Part shown: positions 51,865 through 61,318 of the stretch, piece after piece
Numbering within the stretch: position 1 is the first letter of the stretch
Layout: every line of letters starts with the position of its first letter
NCBI GenBank assembly: GCA_016719565.1
Contig: JADJYU010000007.1
Coordinates: forward strand, 372,001-436,000
DNA length: 64,000 bases
Source: Ignavibacteria bacterium
GTDB lineage: Bacteria; Bacteroidota; Ignavibacteria; Tepidaquicellales; Tepidaquicellaceae
Direction of reading: 5' to 3'
Program-made: the position numbers and the translations under genes
Notes under the pieces: generated by a model
Databases searched by the model: none
Told to the model about the DNA's origin: nothing
The model's input: the letters and a program-made list of their open reading frames with translations, nothing else

Positions 51865-53487
51865 ATGACAAACAGAGTGAGTAAAATTGTTACTCTTTTT
51901 ATAATTATAGCTTTTCTTTCTATTGTCAATATTAATTTTGCTCAAAAAGATAATTTCAAGTATTCTGTAAGTATAAATCCTGTCAGTATTCCAAACCTGC
52001 CCGGACTTCATTCTTTCGCAACAGCACATCACAACGGAAAATGGCTGATAATCGGCGGCAGGAAAGACGGCTCACATGCAAGACAGCCTTTCAGAGCATT
52101 TCCCGGTGATGAAAATAATACTGCAATTTATGTAATTGATGTAAAAGCTAAAAAATTCTGGAGCTCTTCTATAAAAGAACTTCCGATAAGTTTAAAAGAG
52201 CAGATGCAGTCAGGAAATATGAATTATTATCAGGACGGAGATATACTATATATAACAGGCGGGTATTCATACAGCGCTTCTGCAGATGATCATATTACTT
52301 ATCCTTATTTAACTTCTGTCTCGGTACCGGAACTGATAAACTCAGTTATAAAAGGAAATCCTGTAAGTACTCATTTTAAACAAATTAAAGATGATATTTT
52401 TGCTGTGACCGGCGGCCAGATGGGGAAGATAGGAAAAACTTTTTATCTGATCGGAGGACAGAGATTTGACGGCAGATATAATCCAATGGGACACAGAACT
52501 TATAAGCAGACTTATACTGACGGAATAAGGAAGTTTGAAATTCAAAATACGAAAACAAAATTAAGCTATTCAAATCTTGAAACTATTACCGATCAGGCGC
52601 ATCTTCACAGAAGAGATTTTAATCTTCTTCCGCAGATTTTTCCTGACGGAAGATATGGCTATACGGTTTCTTCAGGTGTTTTTCAGACTAATGCAGATCT
52701 GCCTTTCTTTTATCCTGTTGATATTACTGTTTCCGGATATATTCCGGTTACTTCATTTAATCAGTATTTAAGTAATTATCATACAGCAAAGGTATCATTG
52801 TATGATAAAAAGAATAAACAGATGAATACTTTATTCTTCGGAGGAATAAGTCAGTATTATTTTGCCGGTAATGATTTTGTAACTGATTTAAATGTACCGT
52901 ATGTAAAAACGATCAGCAGACTTTCAAGATTTGCTGACGGTTCCCTTCGGGAATATGTACTGCCTGTCGAAATGCCGGTGTTTGCAGGCGCTAACGGAGA
53001 ATTCATTCCTTATCATAATATGCCGGTCTATTCAAATGAAATAATTGATCTGAATAAGATCAGGGGAGATTCCGTTTTCATCGGATTTATTTACGGAGGT
53101 ATAATAAGTTCAGAACTTAACCCGTTCTCGAGAAATAATTTTAATTCAACTTACGCCGGAAATAAAATTTATGAAGTGAGTCTTATTAAGCATAATTCAG
53201 TTCAGGGTCTGGCTATTGACGGAAGTAATCCTTTTTCAGCGGAAGTTTTCAAAGAAGGAACTGAATTTTTTACTGCAGAGCTGAATATTCCTTATAACGG
53301 TATAACTGAATTATCTGTAACGGACGGTTCCGGAAAAATTGTTTATCAGAAAACATTTAAAAATTTAAAAAAAGGGAAGCAGACAATAGAGATACCGGAC
53401 AAAAAAATGTCAGCAGCAGATGGATACAATTTTAATTTTATGTTTGATTATAAATTTGCATATACAGAACAAGTCCTGATAAGGTAA
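51865..53487 (+). CDS. Exported Kelch-like beta-propeller protein
   Basis: 540 residues. Signal peptide (KIVTLFIIIAFLSIVNINFAQ), then a propeller with Kelch-type blades: 'GKWLIIGGRKDG', 'DGDILYITGGYSY', 'GKTFYLIGGQRFDGRYNPMG', 'MNTLFFGGISQYYF'. The conserved Gly-Gly after hydrophobic strands and the downstream Tyr/Trp fit the family. The C-terminus ('ELSVTDGSGKIVYQKTFKNLKKGKQTIEI... EQVLIR') looks like a sorting-domain variant (T9SS type) but lacks the PNPFNP motif. Function is unknown. It ends with a strong terminator shared with the convergent T9SS protein. Confidence 0.75.
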   Translation: MTNRVSKIVTLFIIIAFLSIVNINFAQKDNFKYSVSINPVSIPNLPGLHSFATAHHNGKWLIIGGRKDGSHARQPFRAFPGDENNTAIYVIDVKAKKFWSSSIKELPISLKEQMQSGNMNYYQDGDILYITGGYSYSASADDHITYPYLTSVSVPELINSVIKGNPVSTHFKQIKDDIFAVTGGQMGKIGKTFYLIGGQRFDGRYNPMGHRTYKQTYTDGIRKFEIQNTKTKLSYSNLETITDQAHLHRRDFNLLPQIFPDGRYGYTVSSGVFQTNADLPFFYPVDITVSGYIPVTSFNQYLSNYHTAKVSLYDKKNKQMNTLFFGGISQYYFAGNDFVTDLNVPYVKTISRLSRFADGSLREYVLPVEMPVFAGANGEFIPYHNMPVYSNEIIDLNKIRGDSVFIGFIYGGIISSELNPFSRNNFNSTYAGNKIYEVSLIKHNSVQGLAIDGSNPFSAEVFKEGTEFFTAELNIPYNGITELSVTDGSGKIVYQKTFKNLKKGKQTIEIPDKKMSAADGYNFNFMFDYKFAYTEQVLIR

Positions 53488-53602
53488 TATTGAAAATATT
53501 TGAGCTGTTATGCATCATACCGCACCATGACAATTTCCGATTAAACCAGACAAAACAAATATCAGAATATAAAACAAATGAATTGCCGGAGATTAGATTT
53601 AT

Positions 53603-53638
53603 AAAAAAATCCGGATCGCAAGACCCGGATTTTTTTTA
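53603..53638. terminator. Bidirectional rho-independent terminator
   Basis: AAAAAATCCGG/CCGGATTTTTT at 53604-53636 serves both convergent genes. Confidence 0.85.
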
Positions 53639-53665
53639 TATGAGTTGTAAAATGTGAAATAGTAA

Positions 53666-54859
53666 TTACTTAACGACAACCATTTTATTGACAGCTATAT
53701 CATTGCCGGCTGTGAGTCTGTAATAATATATTCCGCTTGCAAGATTCGAAGCGTTGAAGTTAATCGTGTAATATCCTGCTGTTCTGAAATCGTTCAGAAT
53801 TGTCTCTACTTCCTTTCCGGTGAGATCATAGATCTTGAGTATTACATTACCGTTATTCGGAAGAGCATAGTCTATCCTGGTCGATGGATTGAACGGATTC
53901 GGATAGTTTTGTGACAGTCTGAATTTATTCGGGACACCGATGTTGACAAATCCTGAGAGATCATAGTACTCATAATTTCCGTTGAAGTCTATTTGTTTGA
54001 GTCTGTAATTATAACTTCCCGGGTTTAGTTTTTTATCGACATAGGTGTAATCCGATGATACACCGGAATTACCCTTTCCTTCTACGAATCCGATCTTACT
54101 CCATGCACCGTCTGTTTTTCTTTCAATATCAAATCCTGTATTATTCATTTCCATTGAGGTCGTCCAGCTTAAAGTTACATTTCCGTTATCTGCGGTTGCT
54201 GTGAATGAATTCAGTTCTACCGGTAAAGGTTTGTCAAAATTCATCAGGCATGTTGCAGTATTGGGAAATGCGCAGGAATCAATGCATTGGAAAGTTATCA
54301 GTTCTCCGATGCAGGTAGCATTCCAGCAGCTTGAGTTATAAATTGTATCACCATTGTAACAAACATAAGGAACGGGCGGATCAATACAGTTATCAACCGG
54401 ATGCGGTGTCATAGTGACTTTCATTACAACAGAATCATAATACGTGTTATAAGTGTAGTCAAAATTAAGAGGATATATTACTTCAAAATCTATATCCTGA
54501 CAAGTAATTGTATCCCAGTTAATCTGTGGTTCCCTGACTTTGACCTGATCAGTTTCATCATCAAAAAAGCTAACATACCATTCCAGAACCCATGGATTGC
54601 ACGGATCTACTTCTTTCATTTTGTTCACTCCGCAGTGCAGCTCTTCATATACATAGTTGGAAGGGAAATAAGGCGGATATACCTTTTCATAGAAATACTG
54701 ACCTTCGTGATGTGTAACAGGATCATCGGGGTGATCTAAAATTTCAATATGGGGTACGCCCGGATCACATGCAATCTGTCCCGAACTTGTATTTGAAAGA
54801 AAAGCTGATATGGAAATTGCGAGAATGAGTATAAAACCTAATTTTATTAATTTGTTCAT
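53666..54859 (-). CDS. T9SS-sorted exported protein
   Basis: 397 residues. Signal peptide (IKLGFILILAISISAFLSNTSS). The first ~210 residues have no known domain but many cysteines and prolines (e.g. 'DPCNPWVLEWY', 'VPYVCYNGDTIYNSSCWNATCIG'). Then a fibronectin-like module 'PLPVELNSFTATADNGNVTLSWTT' and 'GFDIERKTDG', and a type IX sorting domain (QNYPNPFNPSTRIDY, 'LKIYDLTGKEVETIL', 'LASGIYYYRLTAGN', VNKMVVVK). The fibronectin-like part before the sorting domain is common in this lineage. AAGGAG seven bases before the ATG supports this start. Confidence 0.88.
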   Translation of the reverse strand: MNKLIKLGFILILAISISAFLSNTSSGQIACDPGVPHIEILDHPDDPVTHHEGQYFYEKVYPPYFPSNYVYEELHCGVNKMKEVDPCNPWVLEWYVSFFDDETDQVKVREPQINWDTITCQDIDFEVIYPLNFDYTYNTYYDSVVMKVTMTPHPVDNCIDPPVPYVCYNGDTIYNSSCWNATCIGELITFQCIDSCAFPNTATCLMNFDKPLPVELNSFTATADNGNVTLSWTTSMEMNNTGFDIERKTDGAWSKIGFVEGKGNSGVSSDYTYVDKKLNPGSYNYRLKQIDFNGNYEYYDLSGFVNIGVPNKFRLSQNYPNPFNPSTRIDYALPNNGNVILKIYDLTGKEVETILNDFRTAGYYTINFNASNLASGIYYYRLTAGNDIAVNKMVVVK

Positions 54860-55009
54860 TGTTGAACTCCTTAAATTTAAATTTTTTAAAAAGATTCAAT
54901 CAATTAACTTATTTTTTCACCGATAAAATTGATTTAAAAGGGGATACCGGTGAAAATTTCCGGCCTGGTTTCATTCATTTATCCTCCTGAAAATAATTAA
55001 AATAAAAAA

Positions 55010-55030
55010 GGGATTTTTATATAAAATCCC
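55010..55030 (-). terminator. Hairpin with minus-strand T-run
   Basis: GGGATTTT/AAAATCCC stem followed on the minus strand by TTTTTTATTTT. It could be a second terminator of the gene at 55480-55770 or a leader hairpin of the T9SS gene. Confidence 0.45.
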
Positions 55031-55341
55031 TTCACATTTAATAAACTATACTGCAATTTTCATTCCTGTTAGAAAACAGTTATTATATTTAAAATAGATA
55101 ACTCTCAAATTAAATATGTAGAGAAATTACTCTTTAATAAATTTTTCAGGGTATTAATCAGCAGTTTACATAACGGAAAGGGCTGTTTGAATAATACTTA
55201 ATATGAAAACAATATATTGGAAAGCTGAAGCAAATGAGTAATACTCTTTTTTGATTTACAGGAACAGCTTTAAGAAAAGTATATATAAACAATTTTCATT
55301 TTTGTTAAACACAATTATATTCAGTTATTTATTTAAAAAAA

Positions 55342-55390
55342 AAATTCTGCCTTCTGCAGAAAGGGAAAGCTTACAGCAGAGGCAGAATTT
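55342..55390 (-). terminator. Terminator of the lysine/alanine-rich gene
   Basis: Stem AAATTCTGCC..CTGC/GCAG..GGCAGAATTT; on the minus strand it is followed by a run of nine or more T. It lies ~90 bases past the stop at 55480. Confidence 0.75.
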
Positions 55391-55479
55391 AAACCGCATA
55401 AATACTTGCGGATTAATAAATTTAATTAACCGATACAGAAAGATCTGAATAAACTGCAGAAAAAATTTAAATAAAATTC

Positions 55480-55770
55480 TTATTCAATTTCTTTTAGTAT
55501 AGCTTTTTTAAGAGCTTCTCTGTCAATTAATTCGTTTAACAGTATTCTTTTCAGGGAATTTTTTTTGACCGCACTTTTAACCGCTGCCTTTTTGACATTT
55601 TTAATTCCGGCTTTTTTAATAATAGCTTTCTTTACTGCTGCTTTTCTAACATTATCCTTAGCTGCATTTTTTTTAACAGTTTTTTTTACCGCTGCTTTAT
55701 TTACAGTATTCTTAACAGCATTTTTCCTGACAGCTTTTTTGATGGTTACTTTCTTTCCTGTATTTTCCAT
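55480..55770 (-). CDS. Lysine/alanine-rich histone-H1-like protein
   Basis: 96 residues, mostly Lys, Ala and Val in near-repeats of a 4-6 residue unit (KKAVRKNAVKNTVNKAAVKK, KKAAVKSAVKK), then a helical tail 'LKRILLNELIDREALKKAILKEIE'. No signal peptide. The Lys/Ala bias resembles the AlgP/H1-like tails of bacterial nucleoid proteins such as HctB, suggesting DNA or RNA binding. The strong Shine-Dalgarno AAGGAG (minus strand, before 55770) and the terminator support a real, well-expressed gene. A plus-strand frame over the same bases is a compositional shadow. Confidence 0.7.
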   Translation of the reverse strand: MENTGKKVTIKKAVRKNAVKNTVNKAAVKKTVKKNAAKDNVRKAAVKKAIIKKAGIKNVKKAAVKSAVKKNSLKRILLNELIDREALKKAILKEIE

Positions 55771-56009
55771 GGCACTATCTCCTTCTTACGGTTAATTCAT
55801 TCTTTAATTTATGTCAATTATCCAAATTACAAAAGTAACTGATGTTTGTATTTGCTGATACTATGAAAAATTAGTAGGTTTAAATTTTCATAAACTTAAA
55901 AAATCTTTTCGAATATTCAAAACGAATACTTTGTTAATGTTACCCATTAATTTTATCTTATAACTTATTCCGGAAATATTATATTTTAAATCAAAAAAAG
56001 TAAATATAA

Positions 56010-57437
56010 TTGAAAAGAAAAATAAAATTTTTCACGCTTTACGATACATTTTCTGAAGCAGAAAAGAAGCAGTTTAAATTATTTATCACATCACATTTAT
56101 TCAGTCGTGGCAGAAAATACACAAGGATCTTAAAATATATTGAAATAGACAGGACTGTTTTTTTCGAATTCGGGAATACTATAAAAGAACGGACATTGTG
56201 GAACAGACTGTCTGAATTAACAAAACTCGCCGAAAAATTCTTAGTTTTAAAAGCCGCAGAATCAGAAACCGCTGAATATAATAAACTTTTATTAAGTGAA
56301 TTAAAAAAAAGAAATCTAAATGATTACTACGAGAAAAAGATTAATGATTACAGATCCGAATTGGAAAATGCTCTTGTAAAGGAAATGCGGCTCGAAGAAT
56401 ATCTCAACGTAAACAGTGAGTATTTTAATTATTTAAATTCTCTTCCGGATTCAAAAATCACCGGTGAACAATTTCTGAGAACAAATGATTTTAAGTTTTC
56501 ACTATTTGTTCTTGGAATGCTTGACTATTTAATTCAGATCAAAGATTTGAAAAAAGTAAAATCCCTTGCTTCAGGAAATTACCTTGAGGAAATTTTGCTT
56601 AAGTTTAACTTTAGTGAAATTCTAAAATTCATAAAAGAAAATGTAAGTGATATTTATCCGCTTGTTGCATTTCACTTTCATATATATAATTCGATGAAGG
56701 AACCTCTTAAACAAACACATTATAAAAAAGCAAAAAAGATTTTTGAAAATGATCTAACGCAAATACCTGAAAATTACCGTATGAATTTTTACAATAAATT
56801 AATATACATTAATCTTGATTTAATAAACTTGCAGGAAACTTCACATTATACAGAATTATTCAGATTAATAAACAGTAAACTGAAAGAAGGATTATTTTCG
56901 GATATCGAAGACAAAAATTTTGACAAAAATGAATTCAGAAATTATATTCTTGTTGCTCTTTCACTTAAGAAGTACAAATGGATTGAAAACTTTATTGATA
57001 AATTCGGTTCAAAACTGCCTGCGGAATTCAGGGATGATAGCATATATTTTGGAAATGCCCTTCTGTTGTATCATAAAAAAGAATATCTTCAAAGCTTAGA
57101 GCTGCTGAACAAATTAAAAAAAACAAATCCTTACTTTTACATTGACGCTTCGCGTTTGAAGTTAAAAGTAAGTTATGATCTCAATCAAATTGATGATTGT
57201 TACATTGAGCTGAGACGGATTATGGAATTTATGAGGCAAGACCGTAAAGTTCAATTCTTACTTATAAAGTATACTAAAGAATTTTGCAGATCATACAGAC
57301 TATTATTAAATTTAAAACAAAACCCCACCAAAAAAAATCTTTTAAATCTTGAATTCGAACTTAACAAAGGAAAACTTGCAGGGAGAAGATGGATAAAAAA
57401 AAAGATCAGTGAAATTAAAATTGATTCTAAATTGTAA
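56010..57437 (+). CDS. Large helical-repeat hypothetical protein
   Basis: 475 residues, start probably TTG (MKRKIKFFTLYD). Almost entirely helical and charged: 'AEKKQFKLFITSHLFSRG', 'LWNRLSELTKLAEKFLVLKAAE', 'YLQSLELLNKLKKTNPYFYIDASRLKLKVSY', like TPR or HEAT-type repeats. No signal peptide and no membrane helix. Related proteins of unknown function are common in this lineage and I do not recognise a named family. It stands alone between non-coding stretches. Confidence 0.7.
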   Translation: MKRKIKFFTLYDTFSEAEKKQFKLFITSHLFSRGRKYTRILKYIEIDRTVFFEFGNTIKERTLWNRLSELTKLAEKFLVLKAAESETAEYNKLLLSELKKRNLNDYYEKKINDYRSELENALVKEMRLEEYLNVNSEYFNYLNSLPDSKITGEQFLRTNDFKFSLFVLGMLDYLIQIKDLKKVKSLASGNYLEEILLKFNFSEILKFIKENVSDIYPLVAFHFHIYNSMKEPLKQTHYKKAKKIFENDLTQIPENYRMNFYNKLIYINLDLINLQETSHYTELFRLINSKLKEGLFSDIEDKNFDKNEFRNYILVALSLKKYKWIENFIDKFGSKLPAEFRDDSIYFGNALLLYHKKEYLQSLELLNKLKKTNPYFYIDASRLKLKVSYDLNQIDDCYIELRRIMEFMRQDRKVQFLLIKYTKEFCRSYRLLLNLKQNPTKKNLLNLEFELNKGKLAGRRWIKKKISEIKIDSKL

Positions 57438-57510
57438 TTCCAACCCTAGCTTTTAATTGCTGAATTCCCATCTTATATTTCGTTAATTGATAATTGATCC
57501 ACTGGGTAAC

Positions 57511-57534
57511 ATGTCAAATCTGACAGTTTGACAT
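57511..57534. promoter_or_regulatory. Dyad ATGTCAAA-N8-TTTGACAT
   Basis: Perfect 8-base arms, ~155 bases before the AI-2E-family gene start. Possible operator. The spacer itself repeats TCTGACAG. Confidence 0.3.
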
Positions 57535-57689
57535 TCTGATTCATTATAAATAGTTTTGTATGTTAAAATAATAACTTTAAATATGAATTTATTATTTTCG
57601 ATTCTAGCCGGTGAATTCTAAATTAATGATTTTAACGACAGCAAGTTGTTCAAATACATAAGATAACTAAATAATTTTATTTTACTTGA

Positions 57690-58751
57690 ATGAGTAAAGA
57701 ATTTCACAGGGAATCAATTTACGATACAACAATCCGGCTATTCATACTTTTACTGATCATTGCCTGGTGTTTAATGTTAATGTTTCCTTTTGTGAATATA
57801 ATTTTATGGAGTTTTATACTTGCGCTTGCTTTGCATCCAATTCACAGCAAGATTACAAAAAAAATAAGAGGGAAAGCTAAACTGGCATCTTTTGTTATTG
57901 TTTTTTCAATCCTTGCAGTCATCATCCTTCCCGGCGGTTTATTAATCGGATCACTTATCGACGAAGTAAAAGAACTTAAAGTAAGTTATGACAATGGTAC
58001 GCTTACAATCCCTCATCCTGAAGAAGAAGTCAAAGAATGGCCGGTAATCGGAGATAAACTATATTATACTTGGCTGTCTTCATCTGTAAATCTGGAGCAA
58101 ACTGTGGGTAAGCACCGGGAACAGCTTATCGAATACGGGAGCAAAGCGGCAAAGAGTATATTAAGCTCTGCAGGTGATCTCATTCAGATAATTATTTCGC
58201 TTATCATTGCCGGGATTTTGCTTGTGATAGGAGGAGCAGGTGAAGCTATCCGTAAATTTTTCAGGAAAATTGCCGGCGGCAGTAAAGGTGATGACTTTGC
58301 TGATCTTGTTTTGAATAAAGGAGGTAGTGTTTTAAAAGGAGTACTGGGAGAATCACTTGTTATGGCTATGTTGTTTGGAATTGTATTCTTACTTGCGGGA
58401 ATTCCATATGCCGGATTATGGACATTGCTTGTTTTTATAATATCAGTACTTCAGCTGCCGCTTATACTGGTATCTTTACCGGCGCTGATTTATATTTTTG
58501 CAGTGAACGAAACCGGGACGGCAATAATCTGGAGCATAGCAATTTTGTTAGTCAGCCTGTCTAACAATATTCTCACACCGTTAATGCTCGGTAAAGGAGC
58601 ACCTGTCCCAATGCCTGTGATTTATATTGGTGTGATAGGAGGGTTCATGCTTTCAGGTTTCATCGGACTTTTTACAGGAGCTATCGTTATGTCACTGGGT
58701 TATACTTTACTTGTTGAATGGATCAAAACAGACAACACTGAGACTTTATAA
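57690..58751 (+). CDS. AI-2E/PerM family membrane transporter
   Basis: 353 residues, eight or so helices: 'FILLLIIAWCLMLMFPFVNIILWSFILALALHPIHSKI' at the start, a ~110-residue periplasmic region, 'GESLVMAMLFGIVFLLAGIPYAGLWTLLVFIIS', 'LSNNILTPLMLGKGAPVPMPVIYIGVIGGFMLSGFIGLFTGAIVMSLGY'. This is the UPF0118/AI-2E transporter family. The characteristic 'P...LGKGAPVPMPVIYIGVIGG' is present. Members move autoinducer-2 or small ions. The substrate here is unknown. Confidence 0.9.
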   Translation: MSKEFHRESIYDTTIRLFILLLIIAWCLMLMFPFVNIILWSFILALALHPIHSKITKKIRGKAKLASFVIVFSILAVIILPGGLLIGSLIDEVKELKVSYDNGTLTIPHPEEEVKEWPVIGDKLYYTWLSSSVNLEQTVGKHREQLIEYGSKAAKSILSSAGDLIQIIISLIIAGILLVIGGAGEAIRKFFRKIAGGSKGDDFADLVLNKGGSVLKGVLGESLVMAMLFGIVFLLAGIPYAGLWTLLVFIISVLQLPLILVSLPALIYIFAVNETGTAIIWSIAILLVSLSNNILTPLMLGKGAPVPMPVIYIGVIGGFMLSGFIGLFTGAIVMSLGYTLLVEWIKTDNTETL

Positions 58752-58864
58752 TAACGGATTTACACTTAATTATTTATAATTAAAGTAATACTTATAAAAT
58801 AGATTATATTTATTGTAACTCAAAAACTAATTGTTCAATTTAATTAACTTAATTTAAAAACATC

Positions 58865-60067
58865 ATGAAAATAGTTTACTTAGCTTTAATTTGTTTGTGT
58901 TTATTCACATTTAATACGACAGTACAGGCGCAGGACAATAATACTCTTGAAGTTTATGGTTTTGCAATGACCGACGCAGGATATAATTTTAAGACTATCA
59001 ATCCTGACTGGTATGACGTGCTCAGAACCACAAAACTGCCTTCAAATTCTAAAGAATTTTTACCTGACGGAAAAGTATTTTACAGCGTCAGACAATCACG
59101 CTTTGGAGTGAAAAGCAAAACGAAAACAGGACTGGGTGACTTAAAGACGATTTTTGAATTTGAACTTTTCGGAGTCGGACCTAATGCCGGACAAACTGCA
59201 TTTCGACTGAGACATGCCTGGGGAGAAATAGGAAAATTCGGTGCAGGGCAGACCAACAGTGTTTTCATGGACGGGGATGTATTCCCGAATTCACTTGAAT
59301 ACTGGGGACCGGCAGGAATGATCTTCTACAGAAACATTCAGATCCGTTATACTCCTGTAATGACAAAGGAGAGTAAACTTGCATTATCTCTCGAGCAGCC
59401 GGGAGCAAGCGGTGATCCGGGAGTCTTATCCGGAAGGATCGAACTAGCAAATGTAAAACCTCTTTTCAATGTTCCGGATTTTGCAGCGCAATACAGATAT
59501 ACAGGAAGCTGGGGATATGTTCAGCTCGCCGGTATAGTTGGAAGTATTAAATGGAAAGATTTAAATGATACTGCAACTTTCCAGTTAAACGGAAGCGCAG
59601 TAAGATGGGGCGGTACCATCAGTTCCAATATTAACCTCGGTGACAAAGCCGTACTCAGATTACAGGGTGTTTACGGTGAAGGAATTCAAAACTATATGAA
59701 CGATGCGCCGGTGGATGTCGGTCTGCAGAGTAATCCCGGTGTCGCTAATCAGCCGGTAAAAGGTAAAGCTCTTCCTATTTGGGGCGCAACTGCATTTGTA
59801 GATGTGAACTGGAGTAAATTATTCTCAAGCACTTTCGGTTACTCAGTTGAAAAAATTGATGTCTCGGATCTCATGGCAAGCAATACATTTAAGCAGGGAC
59901 AATACGGTCTTGTAAATTTACTTTATTATCCTGTAAAGAATGTAATGGCAGGCGTGGAATACAATTTCGGAAGACGAGATAATTACAATGACGGATTTCA
60001 TTCAACAACTTCAATTGTAAGGTTTTCATTCAAATATAATTTCTCAAGAGTATTCGCATGGGAATAA
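58865..60067 (+). CDS. DcaP-like outer membrane porin
   Basis: 400 residues. Signal peptide (LALICLCLFTFNTTVQAQ), then 'LEVYGFAMTDAGYNF', 'RQSRFGVKSKTKTGLGDLKTIFEFELFG', 'FRLRHAWGEIG', 'GQTNSVFMDGDVFPNSLEYWGPAG', and the terminal 'RFSFKYNFSRVFAWE' with the aromatic outer-membrane end. This is the DcaP trimeric porin pattern. DcaP porins admit small anionic substrates and dicarboxylic acids. A glutaminase gene and another porin follow in the same direction. The partial protein at the window end is a second, divergent DcaP-like porin. Confidence 0.85.
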   Translation: MKIVYLALICLCLFTFNTTVQAQDNNTLEVYGFAMTDAGYNFKTINPDWYDVLRTTKLPSNSKEFLPDGKVFYSVRQSRFGVKSKTKTGLGDLKTIFEFELFGVGPNAGQTAFRLRHAWGEIGKFGAGQTNSVFMDGDVFPNSLEYWGPAGMIFYRNIQIRYTPVMTKESKLALSLEQPGASGDPGVLSGRIELANVKPLFNVPDFAAQYRYTGSWGYVQLAGIVGSIKWKDLNDTATFQLNGSAVRWGGTISSNINLGDKAVLRLQGVYGEGIQNYMNDAPVDVGLQSNPGVANQPVKGKALPIWGATAFVDVNWSKLFSSTFGYSVEKIDVSDLMASNTFKQGQYGLVNLLYYPVKNVMAGVEYNFGRRDNYNDGFHSTTSIVRFSFKYNFSRVFAWE

Positions 60068-60105
60068 TCATATAAAATATTATTAAAATTAAATTAAAAA
60101 TAAAA

Positions 60106-61146
60106 ATGAAACGCAGAATTAATATAACCGAAGTTAAATTTATTTTAACTGTTTTACTTTGTATTTTTTTCATTTCAGGAAATGCATTTGCTCAAAAGAA
60201 TACGCTTACGAAAGATGAAATTACATCAGCAGTAAAGGAAGCTTATGATAAATTCAAAAATGTAAGTGAAGGAAAGAATGCTGATTATATTCCGGCATTA
60301 GCAGAAGTAAACCCGAACATTTTTGGAATTTCCGTAGTCACAGCCGAAGGTGACGTTATTGAATTTGGTGATATAAATGATATGGTCTCAATGCAGTCTA
60401 TTGAAAAGGTATTTGCAATGGCAATGGTCATAGATGAAATGGGCGCTGACGCTTTGAAGGAAAAAATAGGAGTGGATGCAACAGGTATGAAATTCAATGC
60501 TATTGAACCGATCGAATGGAAAAAAGGAAAAGAAATGAATCCCTGCGTTAATCCGGGAGCATTGTCAACTACAAGTCTTATAAGAGGCGCGAACTATGAT
60601 GAGAAATGGAATAATATTATTACCAAATACAGTGAATTCGCCGGAAGGGATCTTACTGTGAATCAGCCGGTCTATGAAAGTGAAGCTGCAACTAATCAAA
60701 GAAATCAGGCGCTTGCACACCTTCTGTTTGCTTACGAGAGGATGTATTATGATCCCGTACAGACTACAGATATTTATACCAAAGCATGCGCAATTAATGT
60801 GAATGCAAAAGATCTGGGAATGATGGCTGCTACACTTTGTAACGGCGGCGTCAATCCGGTAACAGGTAAAACTGTAGTTTCGCCTGAGACTGTGGAACAT
60901 GTGCTGGCAGTTATGGTTACTGCAGGCTTATATGACGATTCCGGAATCTGGCTGTATGATACCGGTATGCCCGGAAAGAGCGGAGTCGGCGGCGGTATAA
61001 TTGCAGTCGCTCCCGGTAAACTCGGAATAGGTGTTATCTCTCCTCCTCTTGATGATGTCGGCAACAGCGTGAAAGCGCAGTATGTAATAAAGTATCTTTC
61101 TGAAAAACTCGGACTGAATATGTATAGTGTTCAGCCGAAGAAATAG
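60106..61146 (+). CDS. glsA: Glutaminase (exported)
   Basis: 346 residues. Signal peptide (ILTVLLCIFFISGNAFAQ), then the serine-dependent glutaminase fold: 'ADYIPALAEVNPNIFGISVVTAEG', the SxxK motif in 'MVSMQSIEKVFAMAMV', 'NPCVNPGALSTTSLI', 'YESEAATNQRNQALAHLL', 'LGMMAATLCNGGVNPVTGKTVVS' and 'GKSGVGGGIIAVAPGKLGIGV'. It hydrolyses glutamine to glutamate and ammonia. The export signal puts it in the periplasm, unlike cytoplasmic E. coli YbaS. It lies between two porin genes, suggesting use of external glutamine. Confidence 0.93.
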   Translation: MKRRINITEVKFILTVLLCIFFISGNAFAQKNTLTKDEITSAVKEAYDKFKNVSEGKNADYIPALAEVNPNIFGISVVTAEGDVIEFGDINDMVSMQSIEKVFAMAMVIDEMGADALKEKIGVDATGMKFNAIEPIEWKKGKEMNPCVNPGALSTTSLIRGANYDEKWNNIITKYSEFAGRDLTVNQPVYESEAATNQRNQALAHLLFAYERMYYDPVQTTDIYTKACAINVNAKDLGMMAATLCNGGVNPVTGKTVVSPETVEHVLAVMVTAGLYDDSGIWLYDTGMPGKSGVGGGIIAVAPGKLGIGVISPPLDDVGNSVKAQYVIKYLSEKLGLNMYSVQPKK

Positions 61147-61171
61147 TAAATTGTAAAATAATGGGTATATA

Positions 61172-61226
61172 CAAACTGTTATCTGTAATAGAATTATTTT
61201 TATATTCAGGTAACAGTTTGTCTTTT
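61172..61226 (+). terminator. Hairpin after glutaminase gene
   Basis: CAAACTGTTA..CTG/CAG..TAACAGTTTG with a ~20-base loop, then TCTTTTG. Probable terminator of the porin-glutaminase transcript. Confidence 0.55.
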
Positions 61227-61318
61227 GAAAGTGCCGGTTTATTAAAATAGGATGAAAATAATAATTACAATTCGGAGACACATTTCATATAATTGAAGCA
61301 ATTAATGAAAATTATTTT

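Larger units (their letters stand above)
54860..55479. other. Intergenic region, 620 bases
   Basis: No credible gene. It contains the Shine-Dalgarno CTCCTT (54867-54872, minus) of the T9SS gene, a hairpin GGGATTTT/AAAATCCC (55010-55030) followed on the minus strand by T-rich sequence, and a larger terminator (55342-55390). The small frame 55251-55448 runs through that terminator and is not credible. Confidence 0.5.

Noticed and set aside
55251..55448. 65-residue plus-strand frame
   Set aside because: It runs through a strong terminator hairpin and shows no domain.
55565..55795. Hydrophobic plus-strand frame antisense to the Lys/Ala-rich gene
   Set aside because: It is the reverse complement of AAA/GCN-rich codons, a compositional shadow; the minus strand has the Shine-Dalgarno and terminator.
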